Assembly (NCBI GenBank): GCA_046565505.1
Contig: JBKHYJ010000022.1
Span: forward strand, 62,001-126,000
Origin: JBKHYJ01 sp046565505
GTDB lineage: Bacteria > Acidobacteriota > Blastocatellia > UBA7656
Direction of reading: 5' to 3'
Length of the DNA stretch: 64,000 nt
Made by a program: the position numbers and the translations under genes. Below, one piece after another: positions 17,508 to 26,272 of the stretch (position 1 is the first letter of the stretch; the number at the start of each line of letters is the position of its first letter). Under the pieces are notes generated by a model. That model was given only the letters and a program-made list of their open reading frames with translations. It was not told the DNA's origin and searched no databases.

Positions 17508-18965
17508 CTAAATTCCAGCTTTCCTTTCAATGGGGCCGAACTGGTCCCGCGTAGGCTCCGCTCAGCAGAACCATGCCTCCGTCAACCGCGGCGGCCTCGC
17601 GCGGAGCGGCGCTATGTCAGGCATCGAGGGGACGGAATCCCGGTCGCCCCGCGCCTGATAGGCAAGCTGCCGCACGCGATAAAATGTCATGGCCGGGTCT
17701 TCGTCGCGCCGCGCGGCCTGCTCCACCAACGCACTCACCTGCCTGTGCAGCTCGTCCATGCGCGGGTCCGGGTGCTCCCACTCGTAAGTGAATGACTCCT
17801 GCGCCAGCCGGCCCAGCCACCCGGCCGTGTCGGGCCGCGCGAGAAGAAGCGAGCCGGGCGGGACGAGCAACCGGATCGAGTACTGCACGGGGTCCACGTG
17901 ATCTATCAACCCTTGCGACTCTACGAACTCAAGCACGTCTATGAAATCATCGACCGTAGTCCACGGCGTGAACGACACGAACGACGGCCTCATCGCTATG
18001 GACGCGCCGCGCAACACCTGAAGCGCCTCGACTATGTCATCCCGCGTGTGCCCTTTTTCGAGGTGGGCCAGCACACTCTCGCTGAGCGATTCGACGGCCG
18101 AGACTACGAAGACGCACCCGAGCCTTGCCATCTCAGGCATGAGCGCCCTGTATTTCAGGACATGCTCGACCTTCGCCGTGAAGTCGAAGGTGACATCCGG
18201 GAACTCGTCATGCAGGGCGCGGCAGATGTCGAGCGAGTGCCTCGGGCCGTTGAGGAAGTCCGGGTCGCCGAAGGTTATGTGCCGCGCGCCCGCGCCGACT
18301 AGCCTGCCTATGTCTTCGAGCACCACCTCTTTTTTCACGACGAAGAAACGGCCGTTATACACGGGCGGTATGGGGCAATGCGTGCAGTGATGCAAGCAGC
18401 CGCGGCTCGCCTCCACGTAACCCACAAGGCGCTGCTCCCCCCCGTGCTCTAACTTCGCGTAACGCCCGAGCGGCGGGAGCGCCCCGCGGTCCGGGGCCGG
18501 AAAGGCCAGGCGAGCGAGCGCGGGCGGGGAAGAAACCTGCTTCGTGCTCACGCCTTTCACGCTGGCCTGCCCGCCGCCGATGACGGCCTTTATTAAAGCC
18601 GCCAGCGGCTCTTCAAACTCTCCGCCTATGACGGAATCTGCCACGGTGTCGAGGAGGTGGTCGGCGTTGAGCGACGCGTACAGTCCGTAAAAACAGATAT
18701 GGCATGAAGGGTTGATCCGGCGGACCAGCCGCGCGGTGCTGAGCCCGAGCCGCAAGGCCGTATGCATAGGGACGGAGACGCCGACGAATCGCGCCCGCGC
18801 CACTTTTTCCGTATCGAATCCCTGAACGGACACGTCCATCGCTTCGACATCGAACCCTTCGCGTCTGATGAACGCCATCGGCATCGCTATGCCGGCGGGC
18901 TGATGCCCCAGCTCGTAACAGGAGATGAGCAGGATTATTTTCGATTGGTCGCGCGACTCTTTCAT
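17508..18965 (-). CDS. CUAEP-tail radical SAM protein, predicted selenoprotein (in-frame TGA at 17562-17564)
   Basis: Radical SAM enzyme with an N-terminal B12-binding-like Rossmann domain (about 1-130) and a 4Fe-4S/SAM site RGCLHHCTHCPIP (C190, C194, C197). The reaction and substrate are unknown. A naive call stops at the TGA after TEAWFC, but the frame continues as U-A-E-P followed by 13 more residues to TAG at 17508-17510. C-U-A-E-P (or C-C-A-E-P) at the C-terminus is the defining tail of a named radical SAM family, so the TGA very probably encodes selenocysteine (residue 468, next to C467). A SECIS-like hairpin begins 13 bases after the TGA. ATG 18965 is preceded by GGGG and, further up, TATAAC. 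It lies 89 bases downstream of the ATP-grasp gene. The DxHxxG cobalamin motif is not seen. Sec-synthesis genes are not in the window. Confidence 0.88.
17532..17564 (-). promoter_or_regulatory. Sec UGA codon with bacterial SECIS-like hairpin
   Basis: On the minus strand TGA (17564-17562) is followed after 13 bases by GGGACC-AGTTC-GGCCCC (17548-17532). Three G-C pairs, an A-C mismatch and two C-G pairs close a five-base loop that contains GU. Its spacing, its length of about 17 bases and its apical GU resemble the minimal SelB-binding hairpin of fdhF. Confidence 0.7.
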
Positions 18966-19054
18966 GTCCCCGTGCCTGATACTGTTATAGCGTAAGCGCG
19001 CGGCTCCCGGCAAACAGCCGAGGGCCGCGCGCGACATGCGGGCTTGCGCACGAG

Positions 19055-20296
19055 TTAATCATCCGGCTCGATAACGAACTCTATCAGGCCGTGAGCCTCG
19101 CGCAACGCCGCTTCGGCGCGGCCGGGCGTGTCGGCCCGGCTGAAGATGAACCCCAGGTAGCTCGCGCCTTCGGGCGGGGGCAGAAGCCTTTGAGTGATGT
19201 GCGCAGTGATTACTATATCCTCAACGTCTGGAACCCGCTTCGCTTCGTCAAGCCCCTGTACAGCCCTTAACACCCCCGCGCGCGGGATCGGAATCATCAT
19301 CACGCCCGCCGCCGCCGCCTCGCGCGCGAGCGACTTGACCTCCCGCCCCAGCGCGTGCCGCAGAATCACCTCTTCGAGTGAGAGGCCTTCGCCGAACCGC
19401 AGCGTGCGCGAGCACAGGCCGCCGATGGCGCGCGCGGCCACCTCTATGACCCACGGCCCTAGCTCGTTGACGCGCAGTTCGGCATGGATGGGCCCGCGGC
19501 TCAGCCCCATCGCGCGCGCCGCCGCTCCCGTAGTCTCTTCGACCTGCGCTTGTTCAAGCGCAGGCAAGCGCGACGGGGTGACGTAGATGGTCTCTTCAAA
19601 AAACGGCCCGTCGAGCGGGTCTGGCTTGTCGAATATGGCGAGCACGCGGAGCTTGCCCTCCGTGAGCAAGCCTTCGACGGCTATCTCGAAACCGGGTATG
19701 AACTCTTCGACAAGAACCTCGCGCGCGGCAGCGCCCCCGCGCCGCGCGACCTCAGGCCGCCGGAGGATGGCGTCGAGCCGCCCGACCGCGGTTAAGAATT
19801 CCGCCTCATCGTTCGCCCGCATCACGCCGCGACTAGTCGAGAGGAACACCGGCTTGACCACGCAAGGGTAAGTCACGCCGCGGGCCATGCCTGCCGCGTC
19901 CTCGCACGAATTGAAATGCCAGTAGCGCGGCACGCGGACCCCCGCGCGGCTGAGCGCCTCGCGCATCAGGTGTTTGTTCTTCGCGGCTTGAGTTGACTCT
20001 ACCGTGTTATGTCGCAGGCCGAGCGCGCGGGCGACCGAGGCGGCGACGACCGCCGTGTCTTCGTCAACGGGTATGACTGCATCGACCGGGCGGCCAGCGG
20101 CGAATTCTTTCGCCGCGAGCGCGGCCCGGTCGGGGTCCGAGAAATTGAGCGTGAGCAGCCCGCCGGGATTTTTTGCTTCCAGAGTGCTGGGGCGCTCGGA
20201 GGCGGCGGCAACGTCCACGCCGAGGCGCTCGGCGGCGTCTAAGAAAGCTTTCGTGCGGTAAGTGGTCGTCGGCAGGAGCAAGAGAACTCGCGGCAT
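19055..20296 (-). CDS. ATP-grasp carboxylate-amine ligase-like protein
   Basis: ATP-grasp enzymes join a carboxylate to an amine or similar nucleophile through an acyl phosphate. Seen: N-terminal Rossmann-like domain (PRVLLLLPTTTYR), VIPVDEDTAVVAA, the central AAKNKHLMREAL, the ATP-binding strand PCVVKPVFLSTSRGV, VEEFIPGFEIAVEG, and the metal-binding end HAELRVNELGPWVIEVAARAIGG. A C-terminal domain resembles that of amino-acid ligases. Length is 413 residues from ATG 20296; the ribosome site is weak (GGAG 15 bases upstream), and the frame is open further up without a better start. It is 89 bases upstream of the CUAEP-tail radical SAM gene and in the same direction, so the two may act in one peptide- or amino-acid-modifying pathway. 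The substrate cannot be read from the sequence. Confidence 0.85.
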   Translation of the reverse strand: MPRVLLLLPTTTYRTKAFLDAAERLGVDVAAASERPSTLEAKNPGGLLTLNFSDPDRAALAAKEFAAGRPVDAVIPVDEDTAVVAASVARALGLRHNTVESTQAAKNKHLMREALSRAGVRVPRYWHFNSCEDAAGMARGVTYPCVVKPVFLSTSRGVMRANDEAEFLTAVGRLDAILRRPEVARRGGAAAREVLVEEFIPGFEIAVEGLLTEGKLRVLAIFDKPDPLDGPFFEETIYVTPSRLPALEQAQVEETTGAAARAMGLSRGPIHAELRVNELGPWVIEVAARAIGGLCSRTLRFGEGLSLEEVILRHALGREVKSLAREAAAAGVMMIPIPRAGVLRAVQGLDEAKRVPDVEDIVITAHITQRLLPPPEGASYLGFIFSRADTPGRAEAALREAHGLIEFVIEPDD

Positions 20297-20431
20297 ACAA
20301 CACAACCTACGCTCCGGGTGCGGGCGTTGTCCAGACTCCCGGCAGAGGGCTGCGGGACCACCGGACATGCGGGCGCGAGGTCGAGGCCTCCCGCGCGAAT
20401 GACCGGGGAGTCGCGGTCGAATTCGTAGTCA

Positions 20432-21097
20432 TCATCGGTGCTCGGTGACGCCGACTTGCTGACACATGTCGAGCACGGGGCACGTGGAGCAGCGCGGCAG
20501 CCGGCCCGTGCAGATGTGCTTCCCGAATGGGACGAGCAAGCGGTTAATATCAACCCAGTAACGGCGGGGGAGCTTTCCGCCGAGCGCCTGCATGGTTTGT
20601 TCGGGCGTCCGAGTCTGAACGTAGCCCCAGCGGTTAGTCACGCGATGGACATGTATATCGACGCCTATGTATGGCTGACCGCAGGCGATCCCGAGCACGA
20701 GGTTGGCGCACTTGGGGCCTACGCCTTTGAACGACAGGAGCGTCTGTTCGTCGCATGGCAGCTCGCCGCCGTATTCGTCCACGACGCGCCGGGCTATGGC
20801 CTGAATCTGTCGCGCTTTATTTTCATGAAAAGTGGATGGCCGTATCAGATCATCTATCTCGTCAGGGGAGAGGCGGCTGACCTCTTCTGGCGTCCGCGCG
20901 CGCGCGAACAGCCCGCGCGCGGTCGGCAGCATCACCTCGTCATAGGTGCGGATGGAGATGATGCAGGCGATGAGCTGCTCGAAGGCCGAGTCAAAGCCGT
21001 CCTCGGCAAGCTCAAACATAGCGGCCTTCGCGAAAGGCTCGACGGCTTTGCGGATTCGGCGCACCGCGAGATTAATATCAACAGGGCGTTTTGTCAT
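20432..21097 (-). CDS. nth: Endonuclease III-type DNA glycosylase/AP lyase
   Basis: Base-excision repair enzyme for oxidised pyrimidines. The helix-hairpin-helix is LLSFKGVGPKCANLVLG, with the catalytic Lys in GPKCA and the catalytic Asp in GVDIHVHRV. The 4Fe-4S cluster loop has the exact C-x6-C-x2-C-x5-C spacing (CTGRLPRCSTCPVLDMC). The 221-residue length is normal. GGAAGG lies a few bases before ATG 21097. It is upstream of the ATP-grasp gene by 135 bases on the same strand. The encoded protein is intact, in contrast to the damaged Fpg/Nei gene 1.8 kb away. Confidence 0.95.
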   Translation of the reverse strand: MTKRPVDINLAVRRIRKAVEPFAKAAMFELAEDGFDSAFEQLIACIISIRTYDEVMLPTARGLFARARTPEEVSRLSPDEIDDLIRPSTFHENKARQIQAIARRVVDEYGGELPCDEQTLLSFKGVGPKCANLVLGIACGQPYIGVDIHVHRVTNRWGYVQTRTPEQTMQALGGKLPRRYWVDINRLLVPFGKHICTGRLPRCSTCPVLDMCQQVGVTEHR

Positions 21098-21509
21098 ACC
21101 TGCCTTCCGAATAATTTAGTCCGGCTGCCGTCCACACCTGTAAACGACAATCATCTTAGCAACGCGCAGAGACGATCTAAAAGGCTGAAGAGGCGCCCCG
21201 GCCATCTTTAATTAGCCCCTGCCGAAACGATGAGCCGGCGCGAGGCGATGCCGCATGGGCCCCCACTCGCTCCACATCCTTTCTCTTGGAACCCGCATCT
21301 AATACGAGGCCCTGATAAATACTGCGACGGCGGGCGTCTTCACGCCGCGTCGTTAAGGGGGTAAACCATTGCCGGCCGCTGACGAAAGCCCGGGCTTCGA
21401 CTTTCGGAGCTTTTCTATTTCTATGACGCGTAATGTACAATTAAGTGAGAGCGCGGAAGGTTTATCCGTCGGCGTCCCGCGCAGGACTTCCGGCGGCGGC
21501 AGGGGAGCG
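21098..21509. other. Divergent intergenic region, 412 bases
   Basis: It lies between nth and the TonB-like gene, and no gene is visible in it. A TACAAT box at 21436-21441 lies between two possible ATGs of the rightward gene (21423 and 21510) and favours the second as its start. Confidence 0.5.
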
Positions 21510-22817
21510 ATGCAGACTATAAGTCACACGATCACGGCGGGGCGCGAGCAGTCGCTGTTCTCGCTACTGCCCGAGAGCACGTTAGGCGGAAGGCTCGCGC
21601 GCGCGGTTGCCGATGCGGCGCGCGATGTCGCGAGCGGCCCGCTTCGGTACGCGCGCGCGGCCCTCCTGCCAGAGAGCCTGGCAGCCTGGTTGCCCGTGAG
21701 GCTCGCCCGCGCGCTGTCGATGCTCGCCCGGCACCCCGCCGCGCTCGTCGCCGAAACCCTGCGGCGAAACGTCATGCTGGCGGGCTTCATCAATCCGTCT
21801 GCTCAAGCCGGCCTTGCGTTTCTCACCAACACCGCCTCGGCGGACGAAAAGAGCCGCAAGCGGCGAGACCGCTTTCTGCCGATACTGCTGGTTTCCGCGT
21901 CGATTCACGCGGCCTTCATCGGCTACCTGGTTTATCTGACGATAGCCAGCATGTTTGCCCCGTTTATAAACATTAATGTGGTCAGCAAGGACTACCGCCG
22001 TTACGAGCCGACCATGGTCGGGCCCCTGTATAACCCCGCGCGGCCCCCGCGCGCGGCGGACGCGGGCGAGGCGATGACGCTTGAAGAGATTCGCGAGCGC
22101 GAGAGGGAGCGCCGCGAGGAAGCCGAGCGGCGGAGGCGCGAAAAGGAAGAGCGGGAGAAGGCCGAGAGGGAAAGGGCCGAGAAAGAAAGGGCTGACAGGG
22201 AGAAGGCGGAGAAAGAGAAAGATGCCCATGCAAGCGCCGAGGAGCCTAAAAAAGAAGGCGGAGCCGGGCCCTCCGTTGAAGACATGAAGAGGGTGGAGAT
22301 TAACGAAAAGCCGCTCAAAGAAATAATAGGCAAGGTTTACGACCAGTACAAAGCGGGCGGCATTGACCTGGAAGTGATGAACTTCGTCATCATGGCGTCA
22401 TTCAAAATAGAGCCCGACGGGAGCCTGTCGCATGTAAAGATACTGCAAGGGTCGGGCTCGAAAGTAATAGACGACTCAGGTATGGCGCTGCTGCACGCCA
22501 TCAGCGAGTCGCACGCGCTTCAGCTTTTCGCGTCGCTGTCTTCGGGCACGATTAAATTTGAATTGACGCAGAGCCTGGCCCGGCTCACCGTCACCGCTTT
22601 TGCGCCCGACGCCAGCGAAGCGCAAAAGTATGCCGACACGTTAAGCGCCGTTGTTTTTCTGTCTAAATTAAAACCGGACCTCGCGGCCGAGACGAAAGAA
22701 CTTTTATCTTTGCTGAAAATCAAGACGGTTGACCAGCGCATCAACGCCGAGATGACCACTTCGCGCGCGCGCGCTACAGAGATGATGCACGCGCGATTCG
22801 ACAAGCCCGCGCAGTGA
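21510..22817 (+). CDS. TonB-like energy transducer or cell-envelope protein with charged coiled coil
   Basis: Not assigned to a named family with certainty. An N-terminal cytoplasmic segment of about 125 residues precedes one transmembrane helix (FLPILLVSASIHAAFIGYLVYL; SIHAA here resembles the start of TonB membrane helices). Next comes a tract of about 65 Glu/Arg/Lys residues that should form a single helix or coiled coil. The C-terminal domain of about 160 residues has a strand pair ASFKIEPDGSLSHVKILQGSG like the TonB/TolA C-terminal fold. It may span the periplasm and contact outer-membrane partners. AGGGGAG sits close to ATG 21510; ATG 21423 is also in frame. No ExbB/ExbD genes are nearby. 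Confidence 0.7.
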   Translation: MQTISHTITAGREQSLFSLLPESTLGGRLARAVADAARDVASGPLRYARAALLPESLAAWLPVRLARALSMLARHPAALVAETLRRNVMLAGFINPSAQAGLAFLTNTASADEKSRKRRDRFLPILLVSASIHAAFIGYLVYLTIASMFAPFININVVSKDYRRYEPTMVGPLYNPARPPRAADAGEAMTLEEIRERERERREEAERRRREKEEREKAERERAEKERADREKAEKEKDAHASAEEPKKEGGAGPSVEDMKRVEINEKPLKEIIGKVYDQYKAGGIDLEVMNFVIMASFKIEPDGSLSHVKILQGSGSKVIDDSGMALLHAISESHALQLFASLSSGTIKFELTQSLARLTVTAFAPDASEAQKYADTLSAVVFLSKLKPDLAAETKELLSLLKIKTVDQRINAEMTTSRARATEMMHARFDKPAQ

Positions 22818-22821
22818 TTAA

Positions 22822-22850
22822 GCACGAACGCGGACGCGACGGGTTCGTGC
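22822..22850 (+). terminator. Hairpin terminator after the TonB-like gene
   Basis: GCACGAAC pairs with GTTCGTGC around a 13-base loop, followed by GTCTTT. It begins four bases after the stop codon. Confidence 0.6.
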
Positions 22851-22899
22851 GTCTTTCCCCTTCGTCTCGGGGCGGCATTCCGCGCTCACCGTTTAGCAC

Positions 22900-23592
22900 A
22901 TGCCTGAACTGCCAGAGGTAGAAAATCGGCTGCTTTACTTTCGGCGCACGGCACTCGGCCAGTGCATCGAGCGGGTGGAGGTCACGGCCCCCGGAATGAT
23001 TAAGAGTTCCGGGGCTCGGTCGTTCGTCAACAGCCTGCGCGGGCGCTGCTTCGCCGACGCGCGCAGGCGCGGCAAGTACCTAATCATCACGCTCGACGAC
23101 GGCCGTTTGCTGATTTTGCATTTCGGCATGGGCGGCGACCTCAGGTATTACGACTCCCCCGACGACCGCCCGGACTTCACGCGCATAGAATTCCTTCTCG
23201 CCGGCGGCAACCGGCTGGCTTTCACATGCCCGCGCAAAATATGTCGAGTGATGCTGGTCGATGACTTAACGAAAGTCCCCGCGCTGCGCGACATGGGGCC
23301 GGAGCCGGACGCGAAGGAATTCAGCTTCGCTTTCCTCCAGCGCTCGGTTGAAGAGGGCGCGGCCCGCCAGATCAAGCCGCTGTTGATGGATCAGAAAAAG
23401 ATCGCGGGCGTCGGGAATATCTACGCGGACGAAATATTGTTCGAGGCGAAGGTGAGGCCCGACCGGCGCGCCTCGACGCTGAGCGAAGAGGAGATCAGGC
23501 GCATACACAGGGAGACTCGCCGCGTGCTGAGGCGCGCGATTCGCGCGGGCGGCGACGAAGAGTCATCATCAAACTTTCCCGTCCCGCGCTAA
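22900..23592 (+). CDS. Fpg/Nei-family DNA glycosylase, zinc finger lost to an in-frame TAA
   Basis: Excises oxidised bases (Fpg on purines, Nei on pyrimidines). The catalytic N-terminus MPELPEVE is intact, with the Lys of RRRGKYL (K59) and the helix-two-turn-helix region KKIAGVGNIYADEILFEAKV. Translation ends at TAA 23590-23592 after NFPVPR. The same frame then continues for 31 codons that encode a perfect C-x2-C ... C-x2-C FPG zinc finger. Reading that TAA as AAA would restore a 262-residue protein of normal length. The product is therefore a 230-residue truncated enzyme, a recent nonsense allele or a sequencing error. The zinc finger normally binds DNA, so activity would be impaired. Confidence 0.85.
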   Translation: MPELPEVENRLLYFRRTALGQCIERVEVTAPGMIKSSGARSFVNSLRGRCFADARRRGKYLIITLDDGRLLILHFGMGGDLRYYDSPDDRPDFTRIEFLLAGGNRLAFTCPRKICRVMLVDDLTKVPALRDMGPEPDAKEFSFAFLQRSVEEGAARQIKPLLMDQKKIAGVGNIYADEILFEAKVRPDRRASTLSEEEIRRIHRETRRVLRRAIRAGGDEESSSNFPVPR

Positions 23593-23688
23593 ACGCGCGG
23601 CGCCAGATGCAGAGTGTGCGGCCGTCCCATTGAAAAGAAGACGGTCGGCGGGCGCACGGCATACTTTTGCCCCCGCTGTCAGGTTTAA
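23593..23688 (+). pseudogene. Detached FPG zinc-finger remnant
   Basis: In frame with the glycosylase upstream. It encodes CRVCGRPIEKK followed by GGRTAYFCPRCQ and a proper stop at 23686-23688. It has no start codon or ribosome site of its own. Confidence 0.8.
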
Positions 23689-23696
23689 CCAGGGTT

Positions 23697-24191
23697 CTAC
23701 CGCTCGCCGCCTCCTTCGCCCGACTCGGCTTCGGTCAGGCGCGCCAGCAGCCAGTGACGAAAGATGTCGGCCTCGGTTTCTTTGCCGGTCCACCGCGCCC
23801 GGTCGAACATCGTCAGTGCCATCATCAACGCATGGTGCTGGCCCGCGCGGTCACGCGCTAAGGCGAACTGATGGTACAGCCTGTCGATGACGTCAATACT
23901 CGCGCGCGCCGCCTCTTCGTCCTTGAATCCCAGCTTCTTGGCGAAGAATTTCGAGTACACGTTCATCGGGTGCGAGCTGGTCGTGTACAGGTCGAAGTAC
24001 CCCGTCATCAACCCTGAGTCCTGGAGCACCGACGCGACGTAACTGGGCCGCGACCCCGTTATCATCGCCAAGTCTTCGACCTCGCCTATGCCTGACGTGT
24101 ATAGCGAAATGATCTGGTCTTTCTTCGAGACGCGCCGCGCGCGCTGGTCTTCGCGGTCAGACTCTCTCTTCTGCTTCGAGCTTGTGCTCAT
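23697..24191 (-). CDS. Small helix-turn-helix protein of unknown function
   Basis: Not recognised as a named family. After a charged Ser/Lys/Arg-rich N-terminus, residues about 20-55 (KDQIISLYTSGIGEVEDLAM and ITGSRPSYVASVLQDSGLM) look like a winged or sigma-4-type helix-turn-helix. The rest is helical, with many His, Asp and Arg residues, ending in a Gly-Glu-rich tail. ATG 24191 has AAAGGA eight bases upstream and is preferred to the open frame that reaches 24305. It runs convergent to the damaged glycosylase gene, with 8 bases between its stop and the end of the zinc-finger remnant. A DNA-binding regulator is the likeliest reading. Confidence 0.65.
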   Translation of the reverse strand: MSTSSKQKRESDREDQRARRVSKKDQIISLYTSGIGEVEDLAMITGSRPSYVASVLQDSGLMTGYFDLYTTSSHPMNVYSKFFAKKLGFKDEEAARASIDVIDRLYHQFALARDRAGQHHALMMALTMFDRARWTGKETEADIFRHWLLARLTEAESGEGGGER

Positions 24192-24410
24192 GAAAATATC
24201 CTTTCCGCGCCACAAGATCATTGAAACAGATGCGCCGAAGCAGTGACAAGCAGCGGTAAAAGCCCCGGGCCGAATAAGCCCCCGCGCGGCGCGAGGATTA
24301 ATCACCCTCTGGCCGCGAAGACACGGGCACGCGGGGGAAAGAGAACCGCTTTGTGGCCCTTAGCGTTTCTCGTGCCTTCGCGGCCGGCCCCGGAAGCTTT
24401 CAAGGAGCCT

Positions 24411-26117
24411 CTAAGCCTTCAGCTTTCCGCTTACGCCCTTGCCCACGCGGGGGCCGCGGTTGTCGCGCGCGGGCGCATGGTCGAGGTTCGCCGTGCGCGC
24501 CCCTATCTCGTAGGCGTACTGGGCTATGCGCGCCATCTTTTCGTAATTGATCTTTTCGGCGCTGTCCGTGTTCGCGTGATAATCAGGGTGCATGCCCGTC
24601 GTCAGAAACACTATGGGGACGCCTTTGGCCGCGTAGCTGTAGTGGTCGCTGCGGTAATAGACCTGCTCAAGGTCGGCCGGGTCGTTCATCGTGTAGTCGA
24701 GCTTTAGCGGCTTCGCCAGTGCTTCGTCCGCGTCGACAGTGATGTTATGGAACTCCGTGCTGATGCGGTCAGAGCCGACTATGAAAACGACGTTGGCGTT
24801 CTCGGCCTTGTTTTCATGGTTGCGGCCGACCATGTCCATGTTGACCTGCGCCACTATGCTCTCCATTGGGACCGTGGGGTGGTCGGCGAAGTAGCGCGAC
24901 CCGAGCAGCCCTTTCTCTTCGCCCGCGTGCCAGACGAACAGCAGCGAACGCCGGGGCTTAGCCCCCTGGGCGAAGGCCTTGGCTACCGCGAGTATCGTGA
25001 CCGTCCCCGAGCCATCGTCGTCCGCGCCATTCCATACACGGTCTTCCACCGCCCCCTCCGTGATACGGCCGGGCGACCTGCCCGCGCGCTTGCCATTGAC
25101 CACCTCGCCTTCGGCGTACCCGACGTGGTCGTAGTGCGCGCCGAATGCGACGTAAGTGTCTTTAAGCTTAGGGTCCGCGCCTTCGATGATGCCGATAACG
25201 TTGCGCGTGTACTGAGTGCGGACCACCTGGTAATCCGCGTCGAGGTTGAACGTGAGGCGAACATTTTTTAGCGAGAACGTCGGCAGCGCCTCGCCGTTTG
25301 AAGCCTTCTCTTTCAACTCCGCGTATTTCACGTCCGCGCCGCTGAATAGGAATTCCATGAGCTCGTCCTGCCCGGAGACGTTCGGCGGGGCGGGCACGTC
25401 TAACCGCTGGACCGTAGTGAAATCCGGCTCCGGCAGGGAATTGGCGGCCGGCTGACTGGCGGCGGGCGCGCCGCCCCTGCCCGCGCCGCCCGGGAAGCCG
25501 CCGGCGGGGCCTATGCTCGCCAGCGCACCTTCCTGCTCCGTGGCGTTGCGGCCCCTGCCGAACATCGCCCGGAACGACTGCCGCGCGTCAACTTCTTTCG
25601 GGGGCCTGTTGCCGAGGTAGACCACGACCTTCCCTTTAACGCTCCTGTTCGCGTAGTCGTCGTGATTCATCTGCGGCAAGCTCAGACCGTAGCCCAGGAA
25701 CTCCACCTGGTCGGCCGTGAATGAGCGCCGGCTGCCGACGTTGGCCGGGAAGTTTACGCCCTCTTTGTTCTTGAAGGTGCGGGTCTGGCCGTTGGCCTCG
25801 ACCGTCAGTGTAGAGTTGTTGGTCGATTTGACGCCGGTGACGGCCACCCGCTGGAAGTAGGAGCCGTTCGGCCCGCCCGGCTTCACGCCCCAGGATTTCA
25901 ACTGCCCGGCGATGTAGCCCGCGGCAAGCCCCAGCCCTTCCGTGTAGGTGTTCCTGCCCTCGAACTCGTCCGACGCCAGGTAGGTGAGCCAGTCCTTGAG
26001 CTCGGCCGCCTTAATCGTGTCGCGGCCATTGACTCTCGCCTGCGCCGGCGCCAGCGCGAAAGTGGCTGCCAGAGCCAGTTGTAAGACGATTGCAGTTACC
26101 CTGCGAAGATCAAACAT
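24411..26117 (-). CDS. M28 family metallopeptidase with PA domain, secreted
   Basis: Signal peptide (VLQLALAATFALAPAQA), an N-terminal helix region WLTYLASDEFEGRNTYTEG common to M28 exopeptidases, and a protease-associated domain (about 110-190). The catalytic part has ligands in FGAHYDHVG (His), WNGADDDGSG (Asp), WHAGEEKGLLGS (Glu-Glu), NMDMVGRN (Asp) and YHANTDS (His). A Gly/Ala-rich insert (about 200-225) follows the PA domain. AAGGAG lies five bases before ATG 26117. It is distinct from the M28 protein at 3.3 kb in PA arrangement and C-terminus. It may degrade external peptides to amino acids. Confidence 0.93.
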   Translation of the reverse strand: MFDLRRVTAIVLQLALAATFALAPAQARVNGRDTIKAAELKDWLTYLASDEFEGRNTYTEGLGLAAGYIAGQLKSWGVKPGGPNGSYFQRVAVTGVKSTNNSTLTVEANGQTRTFKNKEGVNFPANVGSRRSFTADQVEFLGYGLSLPQMNHDDYANRSVKGKVVVYLGNRPPKEVDARQSFRAMFGRGRNATEQEGALASIGPAGGFPGGAGRGGAPAASQPAANSLPEPDFTTVQRLDVPAPPNVSGQDELMEFLFSGADVKYAELKEKASNGEALPTFSLKNVRLTFNLDADYQVVRTQYTRNVIGIIEGADPKLKDTYVAFGAHYDHVGYAEGEVVNGKRAGRSPGRITEGAVEDRVWNGADDDGSGTVTILAVAKAFAQGAKPRRSLLFVWHAGEEKGLLGSRYFADHPTVPMESIVAQVNMDMVGRNHENKAENANVVFIVGSDRISTEFHNITVDADEALAKPLKLDYTMNDPADLEQVYYRSDHYSYAAKGVPIVFLTTGMHPDYHANTDSAEKINYEKMARIAQYAYEIGARTANLDHAPARDNRGPRVGKGVSGKLKA

Positions 26118-26272
26118 GAGTTCTCCTTTACGTAATGCTTGAATTAAGTCTGGAAAGGCTTATACGAGTAAAGGCGATGGCGGGATACAGAAAAGAGCCG
26201 CGCGTGAGGGGCGAAGGGCGGGCGACGCATGACAGATTTTAGATTCAAAGCCTGCCGCCGCCCGCCCCCAGG

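Noticed and set aside
22081..22287. Basic protein in another frame of the charged tract in the TonB-like gene
   Set aside because: It is a frame-shifted reading of a repetitive Glu/Arg-coding stretch.
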